A stretch of DNA of 64,000 nt from Bacteroidaceae bacterium (GTDB lineage Bacteria > Bacteroidota > Bacteroidia > Bacteroidales > Bacteroidaceae), in NCBI GenBank assembly GCA_902362595.1, contig CABIXF010000002.1, forward strand, positions 109,104 to 173,103. Direction: 5' to 3'. The position numbers and the translations under genes are program-made. Shown piece by piece: positions 17,613 to 26,841 of the stretch; the stretch's first letter is position 1; each line of letters begins with the position of its first letter. A model generated the notes under the pieces. The model saw only the letters and a list, made by a program, of their open reading frames with translations, searched no databases and was not told the DNA's origin.

Positions 17613-19169
17613 ATGACCAAGAATCAGGAATATGCACTGCAATACGCAGATTATGCGATGGCACAGATGCGAAGGTATGGCATCCCGGCTTCCGTCACAT
17701 TGGCGCAAGGCATACTGGAAAGCAGCAACGGACAGAGCCGTCTGGCAAGGAACGAGAACAACCATTTCGGCATCAAGGCAACTTCCTCGTGGATTGCCGA
17801 AGGCGGCAAATACGGAATCTACACCGATGATAAGCCGAATGAAAAGTTCTGCAGCTATGACAGCGTGGGTGATTCATACGAGCATCATTCCCGCTTTTTG
17901 AAGGAGAACAGCCGCTATGCCGGTTGCTTCAAACTCTCCCCGGACGATTACAAGGGCTGGGCACAAAGCATTGAGAAAGCCGGTTACGCCACAGGCGGCA
18001 AGTATGCCGAGAACCTGCAGAAAATCATTGAGCAGAACGGCTTGCAGAAGTATGACAGACAGGTGATGCAGGAGATGACGGCACAAGGCCGGCAGTTCGG
18101 GGTGGAACACAATCCGCTCCAGACTTCCGAGAGTGCGGAACATGGAACGGGGTATTCGTTCCCGGTGGAACGGGAGGAATTTCTGTTCATTACCTCTCCG
18201 TTCGGAACACGGCAAGACCCGTTGGACAGCACAAAGCAACAGATGCACAAGGGCGTGGATATCCGTTGCAAAGCCGACGCGGTACTGGCTACGGAGAGCG
18301 GCGGCAAGGTCGTGGCGGTAAACCAGAACAAGAATACACCCGGCGGCAAGTCGCTGACGGTGGAATATGCTCGGACGGACGGCAGCAAGGTACAATGTAC
18401 CTATATGCACCTCAAGGAGATTTCCGTCAAGGTCGGCGATACGGTACAGGCAGGCGGACGGCTTGGCACATCGGGCAATACGGGGACACGGACGACCGGG
18501 GAACATCTGCATTTCGGTGTGAAGAATATCTATGCCGACGGGACGAAACGGGATATAGACCCTGCGGCGTATCTGGCTGAAATCGCACAGAAAGGACATA
18601 TCAAATTGCAAATGCTGCACAACGGAAATGACCTGCTCGTCAAATACAAGGCGGCGGAAGATACCGTGCCTGAAAAGAACCTTTCGCCAGACGGATGGAT
18701 GAAAAAACTCCTTTCGTCGGAGGATAGCGGTGTGGGAATATCGGGATGCAACGACCCGATTGTGGAGATGGCGATGACCGCTTTCGCCTCCCTGATGCTT
18801 TTAGCCACACAGATTGATAACCGGGAGGAAGAGGAACAGAAGACGGCGATATCCGCCGCGATGGATCTTCGTACCATCGACCTGAAGCCGTTGTTGCCGA
18901 ATATGAAGAACTGCGACCTGACTATCGGCGAGAACGGCAAGGCCATTCTGAAAGCGGACAACGGGGAACTGCATGTCTCGCGGGAGCTGACCGCTTCCGA
19001 GCTGAACCGGTTGTCTGCCACGTTGAACAACGGTACACTCACGGAAGAGGCCAAACAGATGCGTGTAACCGGTATGCTGAATACGGTTATCCTGTCGGAA
19101 GCGGCCTCACAGAATTTTGAGCAGGGGATGACCCGGCAACAGGGACAAACGGAAAACCTGCGAAGATAA
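17613..19169 (+). CDS. GH73 glucosaminidase plus M23 endopeptidase
   Basis: 518 residues from the ATG at 17613, which follows an AAGGAG ribosome-binding sequence at 17599-17604; an earlier GTG at 17604 overlaps that site. Residues about 1-145 are a GH73/FlgJ-type glucosaminidase (AQGILESSNG with Glu36 as likely acid, HFGIK). Residues about 190-330 are M23 with an intact zinc site (HKGVD, YMHLKE, GEHLHF). The C-terminal 170 residues are a separate Leu-rich module. It probably cuts both glycan and peptide bonds to let the mating channel through. No signal peptide is visible, so export must use the transfer machinery itself. Confidence 0.88.
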   Translation: MTKNQEYALQYADYAMAQMRRYGIPASVTLAQGILESSNGQSRLARNENNHFGIKATSSWIAEGGKYGIYTDDKPNEKFCSYDSVGDSYEHHSRFLKENSRYAGCFKLSPDDYKGWAQSIEKAGYATGGKYAENLQKIIEQNGLQKYDRQVMQEMTAQGRQFGVEHNPLQTSESAEHGTGYSFPVEREEFLFITSPFGTRQDPLDSTKQQMHKGVDIRCKADAVLATESGGKVVAVNQNKNTPGGKSLTVEYARTDGSKVQCTYMHLKEISVKVGDTVQAGGRLGTSGNTGTRTTGEHLHFGVKNIYADGTKRDIDPAAYLAEIAQKGHIKLQMLHNGNDLLVKYKAAEDTVPEKNLSPDGWMKKLLSSEDSGVGISGCNDPIVEMAMTAFASLMLLATQIDNREEEEQKTAISAAMDLRTIDLKPLLPNMKNCDLTIGENGKAILKADNGELHVSRELTASELNRLSATLNNGTLTEEAKQMRVTGMLNTVILSEAASQNFEQGMTRQQGQTENLRR

Positions 19170-19181
19170 AGGCATGGCGAT

Positions 19182-19358
19182 ATGATAAAATGCGTGATGA
19201 TACAGCTATGCAAGTGTCTGGCGGGAGTTTCCCTCCTTGCGTTGCACCTCCGGTTCTGCTACCTGCTGTTGGGATGGATCGGGACGCTCGTTGTCGTGGG
19301 CGTGCAATTAGCCATCGCCGGATGGATGGTCTGGGCGATGATACGCGCACCCGACTGA
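19182..19358 (+). CDS. 58-residue two-span membrane protein
   Basis: Short reading frame ATG 19182 to TGA 19356-19358 in the gap between two operon genes. It is almost entirely hydrophobic: MIKCVMIQLCKCLAGVSLLA and then LLLGWIGTLVVVGVQLAIAG, suggesting two membrane helices. It starts 12 bases after the hydrolase stop and has the same strand and codon character as its neighbours. Function unknown; a small channel or lysis-protection subunit is possible but not supported. Confidence 0.6.
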   Translation: MIKCVMIQLCKCLAGVSLLALHLRFCYLLLGWIGTLVVVGVQLAIAGWMVWAMIRAPD

Positions 19359-19441
19359 CCGCACTCTACAACAGTTCAACATCAATCAACCCATGTATCA
19401 CTTGTCCGGATGATCCATGTATCATTAAAGACAAAAAACAG

Positions 19442-20050
19442 ATGATTAAATGTAATGTTACGGTATGCGGCGTTATCGGCCGCGATGCGTCGGTTCGCAA
19501 GAATAAAGAAGAGAAAGAATTTCTGGTGTTTCCGCTCCGGGTACAGATTCCGGCGACGGGTGGCGGGCACACTATCGAGGTGGATGTCCGCAAGGAGGGC
19601 TGTCAGGAGGAAGCCGCCGGTTATCGGAACGGCTCCCGTGTAGAAGTGAGGGGTACGATGTATCTCAAACGCCGGGGCGACAAGCTATATTTCAACCTGT
19701 TCGCCGATGAAATCTGCAATGCCGCTACGGATGATGCGGATTGCGTCAAGGGCGAGCTGGTGTTTCGTGGTAAGGTCGGCCAGAACATCGAGGAAAAAAG
19801 GGATAAGAAAGACCAGCCTTATACGGTGTTCTCGGCGTTTAGCGCAGAGAAGGTCGATGACGGCTTCGAGTACCAGTGGGTGCGCTTCTTCTGTTTCGGT
19901 AAGGAGCGCGAAGCGTGGTTGCAGCCGGGTGTAAAGGTGGATGCCAAAGGTGAAATGAACCTGTCGGCACACAACGGGAAAATCAACCTTTCCTGCAAGA
20001 TGGAGGAACTGACGCAATATGTGGCGGATTCGTCTAACTATAATCAATAA
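19442..20050 (+). CDS. Double OB-fold, SSB-like protein
   Basis: 202 residues from the ATG at 19442 (MIKCNVTVCGVIGRDASVRK). The N-terminal strand pattern (VTVCGVIGRDASVRKNKEEKEFLVFPLRV) looks like the first half of an SSB OB-fold, and a second similar unit starts near residue 100 (GELVFRGKVGQNIEEKRDKK... YTVFSAFSA). It probably binds single-stranded DNA during transfer. This is a family-level inference from strand pattern, not a firm match. It lies 5 bases before ardC. Confidence 0.6.
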   Translation: MIKCNVTVCGVIGRDASVRKNKEEKEFLVFPLRVQIPATGGGHTIEVDVRKEGCQEEAAGYRNGSRVEVRGTMYLKRRGDKLYFNLFADEICNAATDDADCVKGELVFRGKVGQNIEEKRDKKDQPYTVFSAFSAEKVDDGFEYQWVRFFCFGKEREAWLQPGVKVDAKGEMNLSAHNGKINLSCKMEELTQYVADSSNYNQ

Positions 20051-20055
20051 GGGTT

Positions 20056-20536
20056 ATGGCCGGTTACAGAAAGAAGAATGCCGACGGACCGAACAGCGAG
20101 GACAAGGCTCTTGACCTGTTCGCCGAAATGATGATCGAGAAAATCGAGGGCATTCAAAAGGACTGGAAAAAGCCTTGGTTTACGGAGGGTACGCTACAGT
20201 GGCCCCGCAACCTTCACGGGCGCGAGTACAACGGGATGAATGCTTTTATGCTGCTTTTGCACTGCGAGAACGAAGGGTACAAGATTCCCCGTTTCTGCAC
20301 GTTCGATTGTGTTCAGAAGCTCAATAAGCCCGGAAAGGATGGAGAGGAACTGCCGCGTGTCTCCGTGCTTCGTGGTGAAAAATCCTTTCCGGTCATGCTC
20401 ACCACGTTCACTTGTATCCATAAGGAGACTAAGGAGAAAATCAAGTATGACGATTACAAGAAACTCTCCGATGACGAAAAGGAACAATACAATGTCTATC
20501 CGAAGATGCAGGTGTTCCGGGTCTTCAATGTCGCGC
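20056..20536 (+). CDS. ardC: ardC antirestriction protein, exon 1
   Basis: First 160 codons plus one base of an ArdC-type antirestriction protein: residues about 15-140 are the ArdC N-terminal single-strand DNA-binding domain (KPWFTEGTLQWPRNLHGREY, GMNAFMLLLHCENEGYKIP). The reading frame is broken at 20536/20537 by a group II intron; unspliced it ends at 20559 after seven foreign codons. Joining 20536 to 23048 restores an uninterrupted 562-residue protein (481+1208 bases = 563 codons). ArdC shields incoming single-stranded DNA from restriction in the recipient. Confidence 0.85.
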
Positions 20537-21122
20537 GTGCGTCCGTAATGGTCGCGTAATAAATATCTCGATAATAAGAGATTAGGTTAGTGTTCAAAGT
20601 TTAGAAATAAACAATAGACCTATCCCCGACTGACTTACTCGGAGAGGAAACTCAAAGAGGAACACAGCACGTCAGTAAAGCGATAAGTTAGCTAATTGCC
20701 ATGCTACGACTGAATTGCAAGGGGAAAGACAGATATGAGGATGAAGCCTGATTGGTTGAATGATAGTTCAGTGACAGAAGTTGAAGTTGTGGCGAAAGGC
20801 AGTTATATACGCCACATCATGGTACTACAGCCCATTGCGCGAGGGCAAGTAGCAAGAACAAGCCATGACACGACCGCAGTAAGTGGAGAAAAGAACGAAA
20901 GTCGCATCCGACAATCTGTTGCCTATCGAAAGATAGACGTTATTACGTGGTTAAACGGAGATTACCTAAATCGGAACGCCGTAAGGCTATGAGGATTTGC
21001 CTCTGAATATCCGACAAGGTAACGGAACTCCCGTAGTAGTCTGAGCAAGGGAAAACCTTGTACATGGCGAAGGGGAGTAGTTAGTAACTTTAATACAAAC
21101 AAAAGAAAACGAGAGATTCGTT

Positions 21123-22934
21123 ATGAGAAATCCAGAGATTGTATTAAACACATTATGCCAGCACAGTAAGGTCTCGGACTATAAGTTTGAGCGACTGTAC
21201 CGCATTCTGTTCAACAAAGAGATGTTCTTCATTGCCTATCAGCGCATATATGCGAAGCCAGGCAATATGACTCCAGGCACAGATGGTCAGACTATCGACC
21301 AAATGAGCATTGGAAGAATTGAACGTCTCATCGAAACACTTAGGAATGAATCCTACAAGCCGCATCCTGCTAAAAGGGTGTATATACCAAAGAAGAACGG
21401 CAAGAAACGCCCTCTTGGTATACCATCCGTAGAGGACAAGCTTGTGCAAGAGGTAGTTCGGATGATTCTTGAAGCCATCTATGAGGGGCACTTTGAAAGC
21501 ACCTCTCATGGTTTCAGACCTCATAAGAGCTGCCACACAGCTCTGACAAGCATTCAAAGGACTTTTACAGGTGCAAAGTGGTTTATTGAGGGAGACATAA
21601 AAGGCTTCTTCGATAACATAGACCACGATGTACTCGCCAGCATTATGCAAGAGCGTATTGCAGATGAAAGGTTTCTTCGTCTTATCAGAAAGTTTCTCAA
21701 AGCGGGGTACATCGAAGACTGGAAGTACAACAACACGTATTCGGGAACTCCTCAAGGTGGAATAATCAGTCCTATTTTGGCAAACATCTATCTTGACAGG
21801 TTCGACAAGTACATGAAAGAGTATATTTCACACTTCGACAAAGGGAAAGAAAGGGCTCACAACAAAGAATACTGTTGTCTCAACACGAAAACAGTAAACC
21901 TAAGGAAGAAATGGAAAGCGGAAACAGATGAAACTGTAAAAGCAGAACTGTTGATGAAAATAAAAGCCATGCACGAAGAGAAAAATAAGATGACATACAG
22001 ACTTCCAATGGATGAGAATTATCGGAGATTGAAATACGTGAGGTACGCAGACGATTTTCTGATTGGAGTTATAGGGTCAAAAGCAGATTGTGAACGAATC
22101 AAGGCAGACATCACAGAATATATGATGAACAACCTTAAACTCGAACTTTCTGCTGAGAAGACACTCATAACTCACGCAAAAGAGAACGCTAAATTCCTCG
22201 GTTTTGACATCACCGTTAGGACATTGGATGTGTTTAAAAGGAACAGCAAAGGAATCAAAAAGCGAGAATTTGTTGGAAAGGTCATGCTTATGCTCTCTTC
22301 TGAAACAGTGAAAAAGAAGCTTCTTAGCTACGATGCTGTAAAGTTTACGAACGTAAACGGCAAAGATGTATGGAAGCCAAAATCACGGGAGAAAATGGTC
22401 GGTATGAAACCCGAAGACATCCTTGCACAATTCAACTTGGAAATCAAAGGCTTCTACAACTATTACTGTATAGCCAACAATGTTTCGTCAACATGTGCCG
22501 ATTTCGGCTACATTATGGAGTATAGTCTTTATATGACTCTTGGTCAAAAATTAAGAAGACATGTAGGGCAAATCAGAGACAAGTACCGTAAAGGCAAGAA
22601 TTTTGTCATCCCATATAAGGATGCAAAAGGCAAAGAACGGTTCAGAACACTCTATAAAGAGGGATTCAAACGTAAAAGCTCATTAACGGACGATTTTCTC
22701 GACCGTACCCCATGCACTATGTATGTTCCCAAACCAAGCCTTGCAGAAAGGTTGAAACAGCAAACCTGTGAAATGTGTGGTGCAACTGACACTAACGTCG
22801 TAATGCATCATATACGCACTCTTGTTGGGGTAAAGGGAGAAACTCCATGGGGCAAGTTGATGTTGTCGAGACATCGTAAGACGCTTGTAGTGTGTGAATC
22901 TTGTAATGCTATAATTCAGTTTCATGGGAAATAA
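21123..22934 (+). CDS. Group II intron reverse transcriptase-maturase-HNH endonuclease
   Basis: 603-residue intron-encoded protein. RT motifs are intact: GTDGQ, HGFRPHKSCHTAL, SGTPQGGIISP and the catalytic YADD at residues 308-311. A maturase (domain X) region follows, then a C-terminal HNH nuclease domain with CEMCG, the HHIR pair and HRKTLVVCESC. It helps the intron RNA splice and inserts it into DNA by target-primed reverse transcription. Domain arrangement and length are normal, and all key residues seem present, so the intron looks active. Confidence 0.95.
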   Translation: MRNPEIVLNTLCQHSKVSDYKFERLYRILFNKEMFFIAYQRIYAKPGNMTPGTDGQTIDQMSIGRIERLIETLRNESYKPHPAKRVYIPKKNGKKRPLGIPSVEDKLVQEVVRMILEAIYEGHFESTSHGFRPHKSCHTALTSIQRTFTGAKWFIEGDIKGFFDNIDHDVLASIMQERIADERFLRLIRKFLKAGYIEDWKYNNTYSGTPQGGIISPILANIYLDRFDKYMKEYISHFDKGKERAHNKEYCCLNTKTVNLRKKWKAETDETVKAELLMKIKAMHEEKNKMTYRLPMDENYRRLKYVRYADDFLIGVIGSKADCERIKADITEYMMNNLKLELSAEKTLITHAKENAKFLGFDITVRTLDVFKRNSKGIKKREFVGKVMLMLSSETVKKKLLSYDAVKFTNVNGKDVWKPKSREKMVGMKPEDILAQFNLEIKGFYNYYCIANNVSSTCADFGYIMEYSLYMTLGQKLRRHVGQIRDKYRKGKNFVIPYKDAKGKERFRTLYKEGFKRKSSLTDDFLDRTPCTMYVPKPSLAERLKQQTCEMCGATDTNVVMHHIRTLVGVKGETPWGKLMLSRHRKTLVVCESCNAIIQFHGK

Positions 22935-22953
22935 TGTGAGCTTACTAATGGCA

Positions 22954-22986
22954 AGCCGTATACACGGAGACGTGTACGTACGGTTT
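22954..22986 (+). ncRNA. Group II intron domain V
   Basis: The segment AGCCGTATACACGGAGACG... folds as a 33-34-base hairpin with the AGC triad at its 5' side, a GAGA-type tetraloop region and a pairing GTACGTACGGTT 3' side. This is the catalytic heart of group II introns, and domain VI follows up to the 3' splice site at 23047. Confidence 0.8.
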
Positions 22987-23047
22987 AGGGGCAGGTATGC
23001 GGAAACCTGCCGCCGTAAGGCGGTAAGGCGCTGCATACCGAGCCTAC

Positions 23048-24255
23048 AAACTAACTTGCAGGAAGCGAGACCGGAGCTGTGGCAAAAACTGGAGCGAGAA
23101 AATTCGCGTCCGGCAATCGAGGAGGGCGAGCATTTCAGTTTTGCCCCAGTCGATACGATGATAAGGGATAACCTGTGGATTTGTCCGATTACGCCGAAAT
23201 ATCAGAATGACGCCTACTATTCCATCACGAAGAACGAAATCATCGTACCCGAAAAGGAGCAGTTCAAATCGGGAGAATCGTTCTACGGGACACTGTTCCA
23301 CGAGATGACGCACTCCACCGGAGCGGAAAACGTACTTGACAGGTTCAAGCCGACTACTTTCGGTTCTCCTGAATATGCCCGTGAGGAACTGGTGGCAGAG
23401 TTAGGCAGCGCACTGGTCGCACAGCGTTACGGCATGACCAAGCATATCAAGGAGGACAGTTGCGCGTATCTTAAAGGTTGGCTTGATGAGCTGAAGGAAT
23501 CGCCACAGTTCATCAAGACAACGCTTCTGGACGTGAAAAGGGCAACCTCGATGATTACCCAGAAGGTGGATAAGATAGCGCAAGAACTGGAACAAAATGT
23601 CGGCGAGAAGCAGGAAAACGGAGCGGCAGCAAAGGAGAATACATTTTATTCTTCTGTTGCGTATCTCCAATTTTCGGATGACACGAGGCAGCTTGACGAA
23701 CTTCGGGAGAAAGGCGATTACGAGGGATTGCTGACGCTTGCCAAGGAGTATTACGACGGCAATGGCATCAACGAACAGCATACTTATTTATCGGCCACGA
23801 ACAACAAGGGTGACAGCCTTATTGCCGAGGATGAGAATTTCGCTGTCGTGTACAACGGGAGTGTCGGGGGAACCTACGAGGTGATGTTGAAATTCACGGA
23901 GCAGGAAATCCGAGACCATATCCGGCGTTACGGTGTCGATATCGCCGGAGATACAATAAAAGGGGTTGCCAGGGAGATGGCGGCGGAACAGTTCTCCGCT
24001 TTGGCGTATCAAAAGATTCCGGCCTTCGAGATGCCGAACGGTGAAGTGCTATATGTCGAATATAACAAGGAATCCGATACGCTTGATGTCGGGCAACCCA
24101 CCAATGCCGGGCTGGTCGCGCAGCATCGTTTCCCTTACGACCACAATGTCGGGCTGGATGCCAATCTGCAAGCCGTGAACGAGAAGCTGAACGAGCTGGA
24201 AGAGTATCGGGCAGAACTACAAGAGGCAGAATACGGCAGCGGTATGCGCCGGTAA
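23048..24255 (+). CDS. ardC: ardC antirestriction protein, exon 2
   Basis: Codons 161-562 of ardC. It holds the zincin-like metallopeptidase part with HEMTH (His245, Glu246, His249 in the spliced numbering; FHEMTHSTGAE) and the downstream EELVAELGSAL helix typical of the family. From about residue 355 there is an extra C-terminal region (YLQFSDDTRQLDELREKGDY; then an EDENFAVVYNG module) that standard ArdC lacks. An open frame runs upstream into the intron (from 22924), but that part is ribozyme sequence. A terminator follows at 24266-24302. Confidence 0.85.
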
Positions 24256-24265
24256 GGATGGAAAG

Positions 24266-24302
24266 AAAAAGATGCGGAACTGGTTGGCTCCGCATCTTTT
24301 TT
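24266..24302. terminator. Bidirectional intrinsic terminator
   Basis: AAAAAGATGCGGA (24266-24278) pairs with TCCGCATCTTTTTT (24289-24302): a strong stem with T-runs on both strands. It ends the plus-strand transfer operon and the converging minus-strand small-gene cluster. Confidence 0.9.
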
Positions 24303-24307
24303 GCAGT

Positions 24308-24682
24308 TTATTTCCCCAACAAACCGTCTATCATAGACTGTAAATTTGCTATGTCGCAATACTGGTTACATCCCCCTCGGTAGTCCTTTCCATTTTGAGC
24401 TGTCCGTATCAGAAACGAATCGAGTTCAATTCTTACGCCGCTGCCCATTCGTGACAGACCGGAAGAGTGGCTGATGTAAACGAACTTGCCGTTGCGCTCA
24501 ATGAAGCAGGAGGTGTCATAATGCCCTTTTGAATTGGAAGCCACCTTTGCACCAACGGCTGCGGCATATTTGGAAATCTCACGCACCAATGCTGTCTGGA
24601 AACTGCGGTACTCTTTTGAAACATAGTCTCCTGCATCTGCAAGTATAGCGTCCTGCCATTTGGTATAAAAATTCTGTGCCAT
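24308..24682 (-). CDS. Small hypothetical protein
   Basis: 124 residues from the ATG at 24682 (MAQNFYTKWQDAILADAG); an upstream in-frame start at 24724 would overlap the adjacent gene. Soluble, with alternating Ser/Gly-rich beta pattern (SNSKGHYDTSCFIERNGKF). Last gene of a four-gene minus-strand cluster of unknown proteins, ending 6 bases from a terminator. No recognised family. Confidence 0.65.
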   Translation of the reverse strand: MAQNFYTKWQDAILADAGDYVSKEYRSFQTALVREISKYAAAVGAKVASNSKGHYDTSCFIERNGKFVYISHSSGLSRMGSGVRIELDSFLIRTAQNGKDYRGGCNQYCDIANLQSMIDGLLGK

Positions 24683-24696
24683 ATTGATATTTATTA

Positions 24697-24951
24697 TTAT
24701 TCGTTCCGCAAATAACTTTTCCATTTCTCGCCGTCAATGGTCAGTTTGCCCATTTCCCAATCGTATTCCACTTCCGGTATATTGGTATAAGGGAAATGAA
24801 CGGTGTAGCCTATCTGTCCGTAAGAGCAATGCAGAGGGGTAACGCAAATCTCCCAACCGAAGTAAGATTGCGGCGTGCAGTATTTTCGCCAGTTGAAACG
24901 ACCTGCGGCAATATTGCCGCAAAGTCGTTTGAGTATGTCGTTTGTTGTCAT
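24697..24951 (-). CDS. Small hypothetical protein
   Basis: 84 residues (MTTNDILKRLCGNIAAGRFN). The start at 24951 is supported by a GGAGGT ribosome-binding sequence 5 bases before it, unusually strong for this phylum. Its start overlaps the 24948-25415 stop by 4 bases, showing translational coupling. Aromatic-rich (YFGWEICVTPLHCSYGQIGY). Function unknown. Confidence 0.7.
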   Translation of the reverse strand: MTTNDILKRLCGNIAAGRFNWRKYCTPQSYFGWEICVTPLHCSYGQIGYTVHFPYTNIPEVEYDWEMGKLTIDGEKWKSYLRNE

Positions 24952-25415
24952 TCTGTACCTCCTTTGCTGAGTATGGTGAGTTGTTCGGGACGGTCTGGAA
25001 ACCAATAAGCATCACTGTCGATATATACGCATCTATAGCCATTCCAAGGTTTTCTGAAAGCTAATACTTCTTTGGGGCCAAATACCACCCCGTAGTCGTT
25101 TGTAAACGCCACCATATCGCCTACAGCCAAATCACTGTCTGTTTCCATGACTTCGGACAACCGGCTGAAAAACTCCATGCCCTCGGCTTCACGCTCTTTC
25201 TTCCAGCGCATAAACTCCTCTTTGTGGCTTCTTGATGAGCCAATAGGTAATAACTCCGATGCCAAAACCTCTGTCTCGGAAGAGCTTGTTGAGATTAAGA
25301 TGATGCTGTCACTATCCACTTTTTCGGGAGTTGAGATAATTCGACATTCTATATCATTATCGGCAGTGTGCCAAAAAAGGAGGTTGCCTTGCTTGATGAA
25401 ATCGTACTTGCTCAT
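24948..25415 (-). CDS. Hypothetical protein, 155 residues
   Basis: MSKYDFIKQGNLLFWHTADN start. The second half (DLAVGDMVAFTNDYGVVFGPK) looks like a small beta-barrel of the kind that binds nucleic acid or acts as an adaptor, but no family is certain. It is translationally coupled to the next gene. Its leader is a 280-base gene-free stretch. Confidence 0.65.
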   Translation of the reverse strand: MSKYDFIKQGNLLFWHTADNDIECRIISTPEKVDSDSIILISTSSSETEVLASELLPIGSSRSHKEEFMRWKKEREAEGMEFFSRLSEVMETDSDLAVGDMVAFTNDYGVVFGPKEVLAFRKPWNGYRCVYIDSDAYWFPDRPEQLTILSKGGTE

Positions 25416-25699
25416 TGTCTTTTGATTTATTGTTTTTTTTATTTCCCTTTTCTTGAAGCCTTTTGACTTCGCCCAAAGGGGTTGTTTTCATGTGCGTCAC
25501 AAACGGGGGGATGCAAGAACGATGAGCAAGGAACCTGCAATGAAATTTTATGAAATACCGTCATCTCCGATTACGGAAAGTTGTCGTCAAATTTTATTTC
25601 AGGTAGCGATAGCGGTACTTGGGCAATGTTCGTCCACCGTACCTTTGCACACGAAAACAGACCTGCGGCGTATGTCGGGGCTGTGAAGGGATTATACCC
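25416..25699. other. Gene-free leader with plus-strand promoter-like element
   Basis: Begins on the plus side with a T/C-rich stretch, TTTCCCTTTTCTTGAAGCC, nearly repeated at about 26360 (TTTTTCCTTTTCTTGAAAC). A promoter-like TTG-18-TACCTTTG lies at 25619-25647. No reliable gene is present; a plus-strand frame at 25453-25686 is not supported. Confidence 0.4.
25619..25647 (+). promoter_or_regulatory. Promoter-like element facing away from the small-gene cluster
   Basis: TTG at 25619-25621, 18 bases, TACCTTTG at 25640-25647 followed by CA. The same layout with the same spacing recurs at 26611-26639. Transcripts would run antisense into the 25700-26323 gene. Confidence 0.4.
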
Positions 25700-26323
25700 T
25701 TAAAACAGGAATATACCGGCTGTGAAACCGGTGGCGGAAGCTCTGCAGAGCATATTTATAAAAGTAACCGGGGAGCCTGTGCAAAAAAGAGAGCAACCAC
25801 CCACTTTTGAGGCGGGTGGTTGCCAATGTTTCGGACAAACATCAGAAGTGGTAATCAACAACTCCTCCGATGTAGAGTATCGTTCCCGGTTCAAGCCTAC
25901 AAACAAACTCCATAAACGTAAAGGACTGTTCGGCAAAAGACTGCAGCCATCGCCATCCAAATAGAAATGATAGGCGACATCCAACGGATTTTCCACTGCC
26001 TGTTTGAGATAATAGGTCGAACCCCATTCCAACATATTATCTGCCGTAAGAGCATTCGCTCTTTTTTTGATATTGGCGACATACTCCTCTTTCCATTGCT
26101 CTATTCCACCATTATAGCGCATGGTGTCATCGGATATAAGCTCGAACATTCCTTTGGGCAAGGCATGATTGACCAAATTGGCAATATCCTCTTTACGGTC
26201 TTCCTCGTCTATTTCTGAACAATAGTCATAGAAGCTCCCGTCTCCTTGCTGGAGTGTGTCCTCATTCAGATAGTTTTCTTTGTCTATCGGCTCCGTTGAA
26301 ATTTGAAAAATCCTGCTGTGCAT
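25700..26323 (-). CDS. Hypothetical protein, 207 residues
   Basis: Starts at the ATG at 26323 (MHSRIFQISTEPIDKENYLN); the frame extends upstream without support. The first 150 residues look like a folded acidic domain (YDYCSEIDEEDRKEDIANLV, WKEEYVANIKKRANALTADN). The last 40 residues (VCPKHWQPPASKVGGCSLFC) have lower-quality composition, which may mean the original stop was lost. No recognised family. Confidence 0.6.
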   Translation of the reverse strand: MHSRIFQISTEPIDKENYLNEDTLQQGDGSFYDYCSEIDEEDRKEDIANLVNHALPKGMFELISDDTMRYNGGIEQWKEEYVANIKKRANALTADNMLEWGSTYYLKQAVENPLDVAYHFYLDGDGCSLLPNSPLRLWSLFVGLNRERYSTSEELLITTSDVCPKHWQPPASKVGGCSLFCTGSPVTFINMLCRASATGFTAGIFLF

Positions 26324-26841
26324 AATTGTAAATTTTAGATTGTCAAATATTTTCTTTTTTTTTCCTTTTCTTGAAACTCTTTTGGCTTCTCGTCGGGGAA
26401 TGATTTTTATGCAGGACTGACAGCGGGAAAAGGACGGATAAGGCAAGTAAACAGTGTACGGGATGAAACGGAATACCCAACCGCCCAATGTAAGAGCACA
26501 GTCAGGCTCGTCCGACTATGCCCTGCAACGAGGTGGGGAGTGAAAGTCAATCTTCGATTTGTGGAAGGCTGCCGTGAAGAATATCCGGGAACCGTTAGTG
26601 AAAGCGATACTTGACGACCAGACGCACGCTGTACCTTTGCATATAAAATCTCTCCGAAGAGAATTGCCGACGTGAGATGAAAAGAGACCATAATTGAGAA
26701 ACGCTATTATTCATAAGGGGAAAAGACTATTCGTGGTTGTTATAAATGCTTGATTAACATGAAAATACAATTCGCGCCATAAAATAATCCTTTCTTGAAA
26801 TAAAAATCACAGAAAAAGAAACAAGATTAAAAAATAACCAT
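26324..26841. other. Gene-free region before the cobalamin locus
   Basis: About 520 bases with no supported gene. The first part is the leader of the 25700-26323 gene; it holds a promoter-like TTG-18-TACCTTTG on the plus strand (26611-26639). The part after 26700 is AT-rich and forms the upstream region of the riboswitch promoter. This is the left junction of the B12 cargo; no direct repeat matching the right side was found by eye. Confidence 0.45.
26611..26639 (+). promoter_or_regulatory. Promoter-like element
   Basis: TTG at 26611-26613, 18 bases, TACCTTTG at 26632-26639, then CA. Same spacing and similar preceding bases (GCGATA...CTTG) as the 25619-25647 element, so the two gene-free leaders are probably related by descent. 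Confidence 0.4.

Larger units (their letters stand above)
20537..23047 (+). mobile_element. Group II intron inserted in ardC
   Basis: 2511-bp intron beginning GTGCG and ending AC, as group II introns do (GUGYG...AY). Removing it rejoins ardC exactly in frame through a Gln codon (C|AA). The 5' exon ends TCGCGC, and GCGCGA at 20837-20842 is a fitting EBS1 candidate (6 bp). The open frame at 21123-22934 lies in domain IV, and domain V follows at about 22954-22986. The intron lies on the same strand as the host gene, so the gene can be expressed if splicing works. Confidence 0.92.

Noticed and set aside
21123..22934. Retron or diversity-generating retroelement
   Set aside because: The reverse transcriptase has maturase and HNH domains, lies in a ribozyme with domain V, and no template/variable repeat pair is seen.
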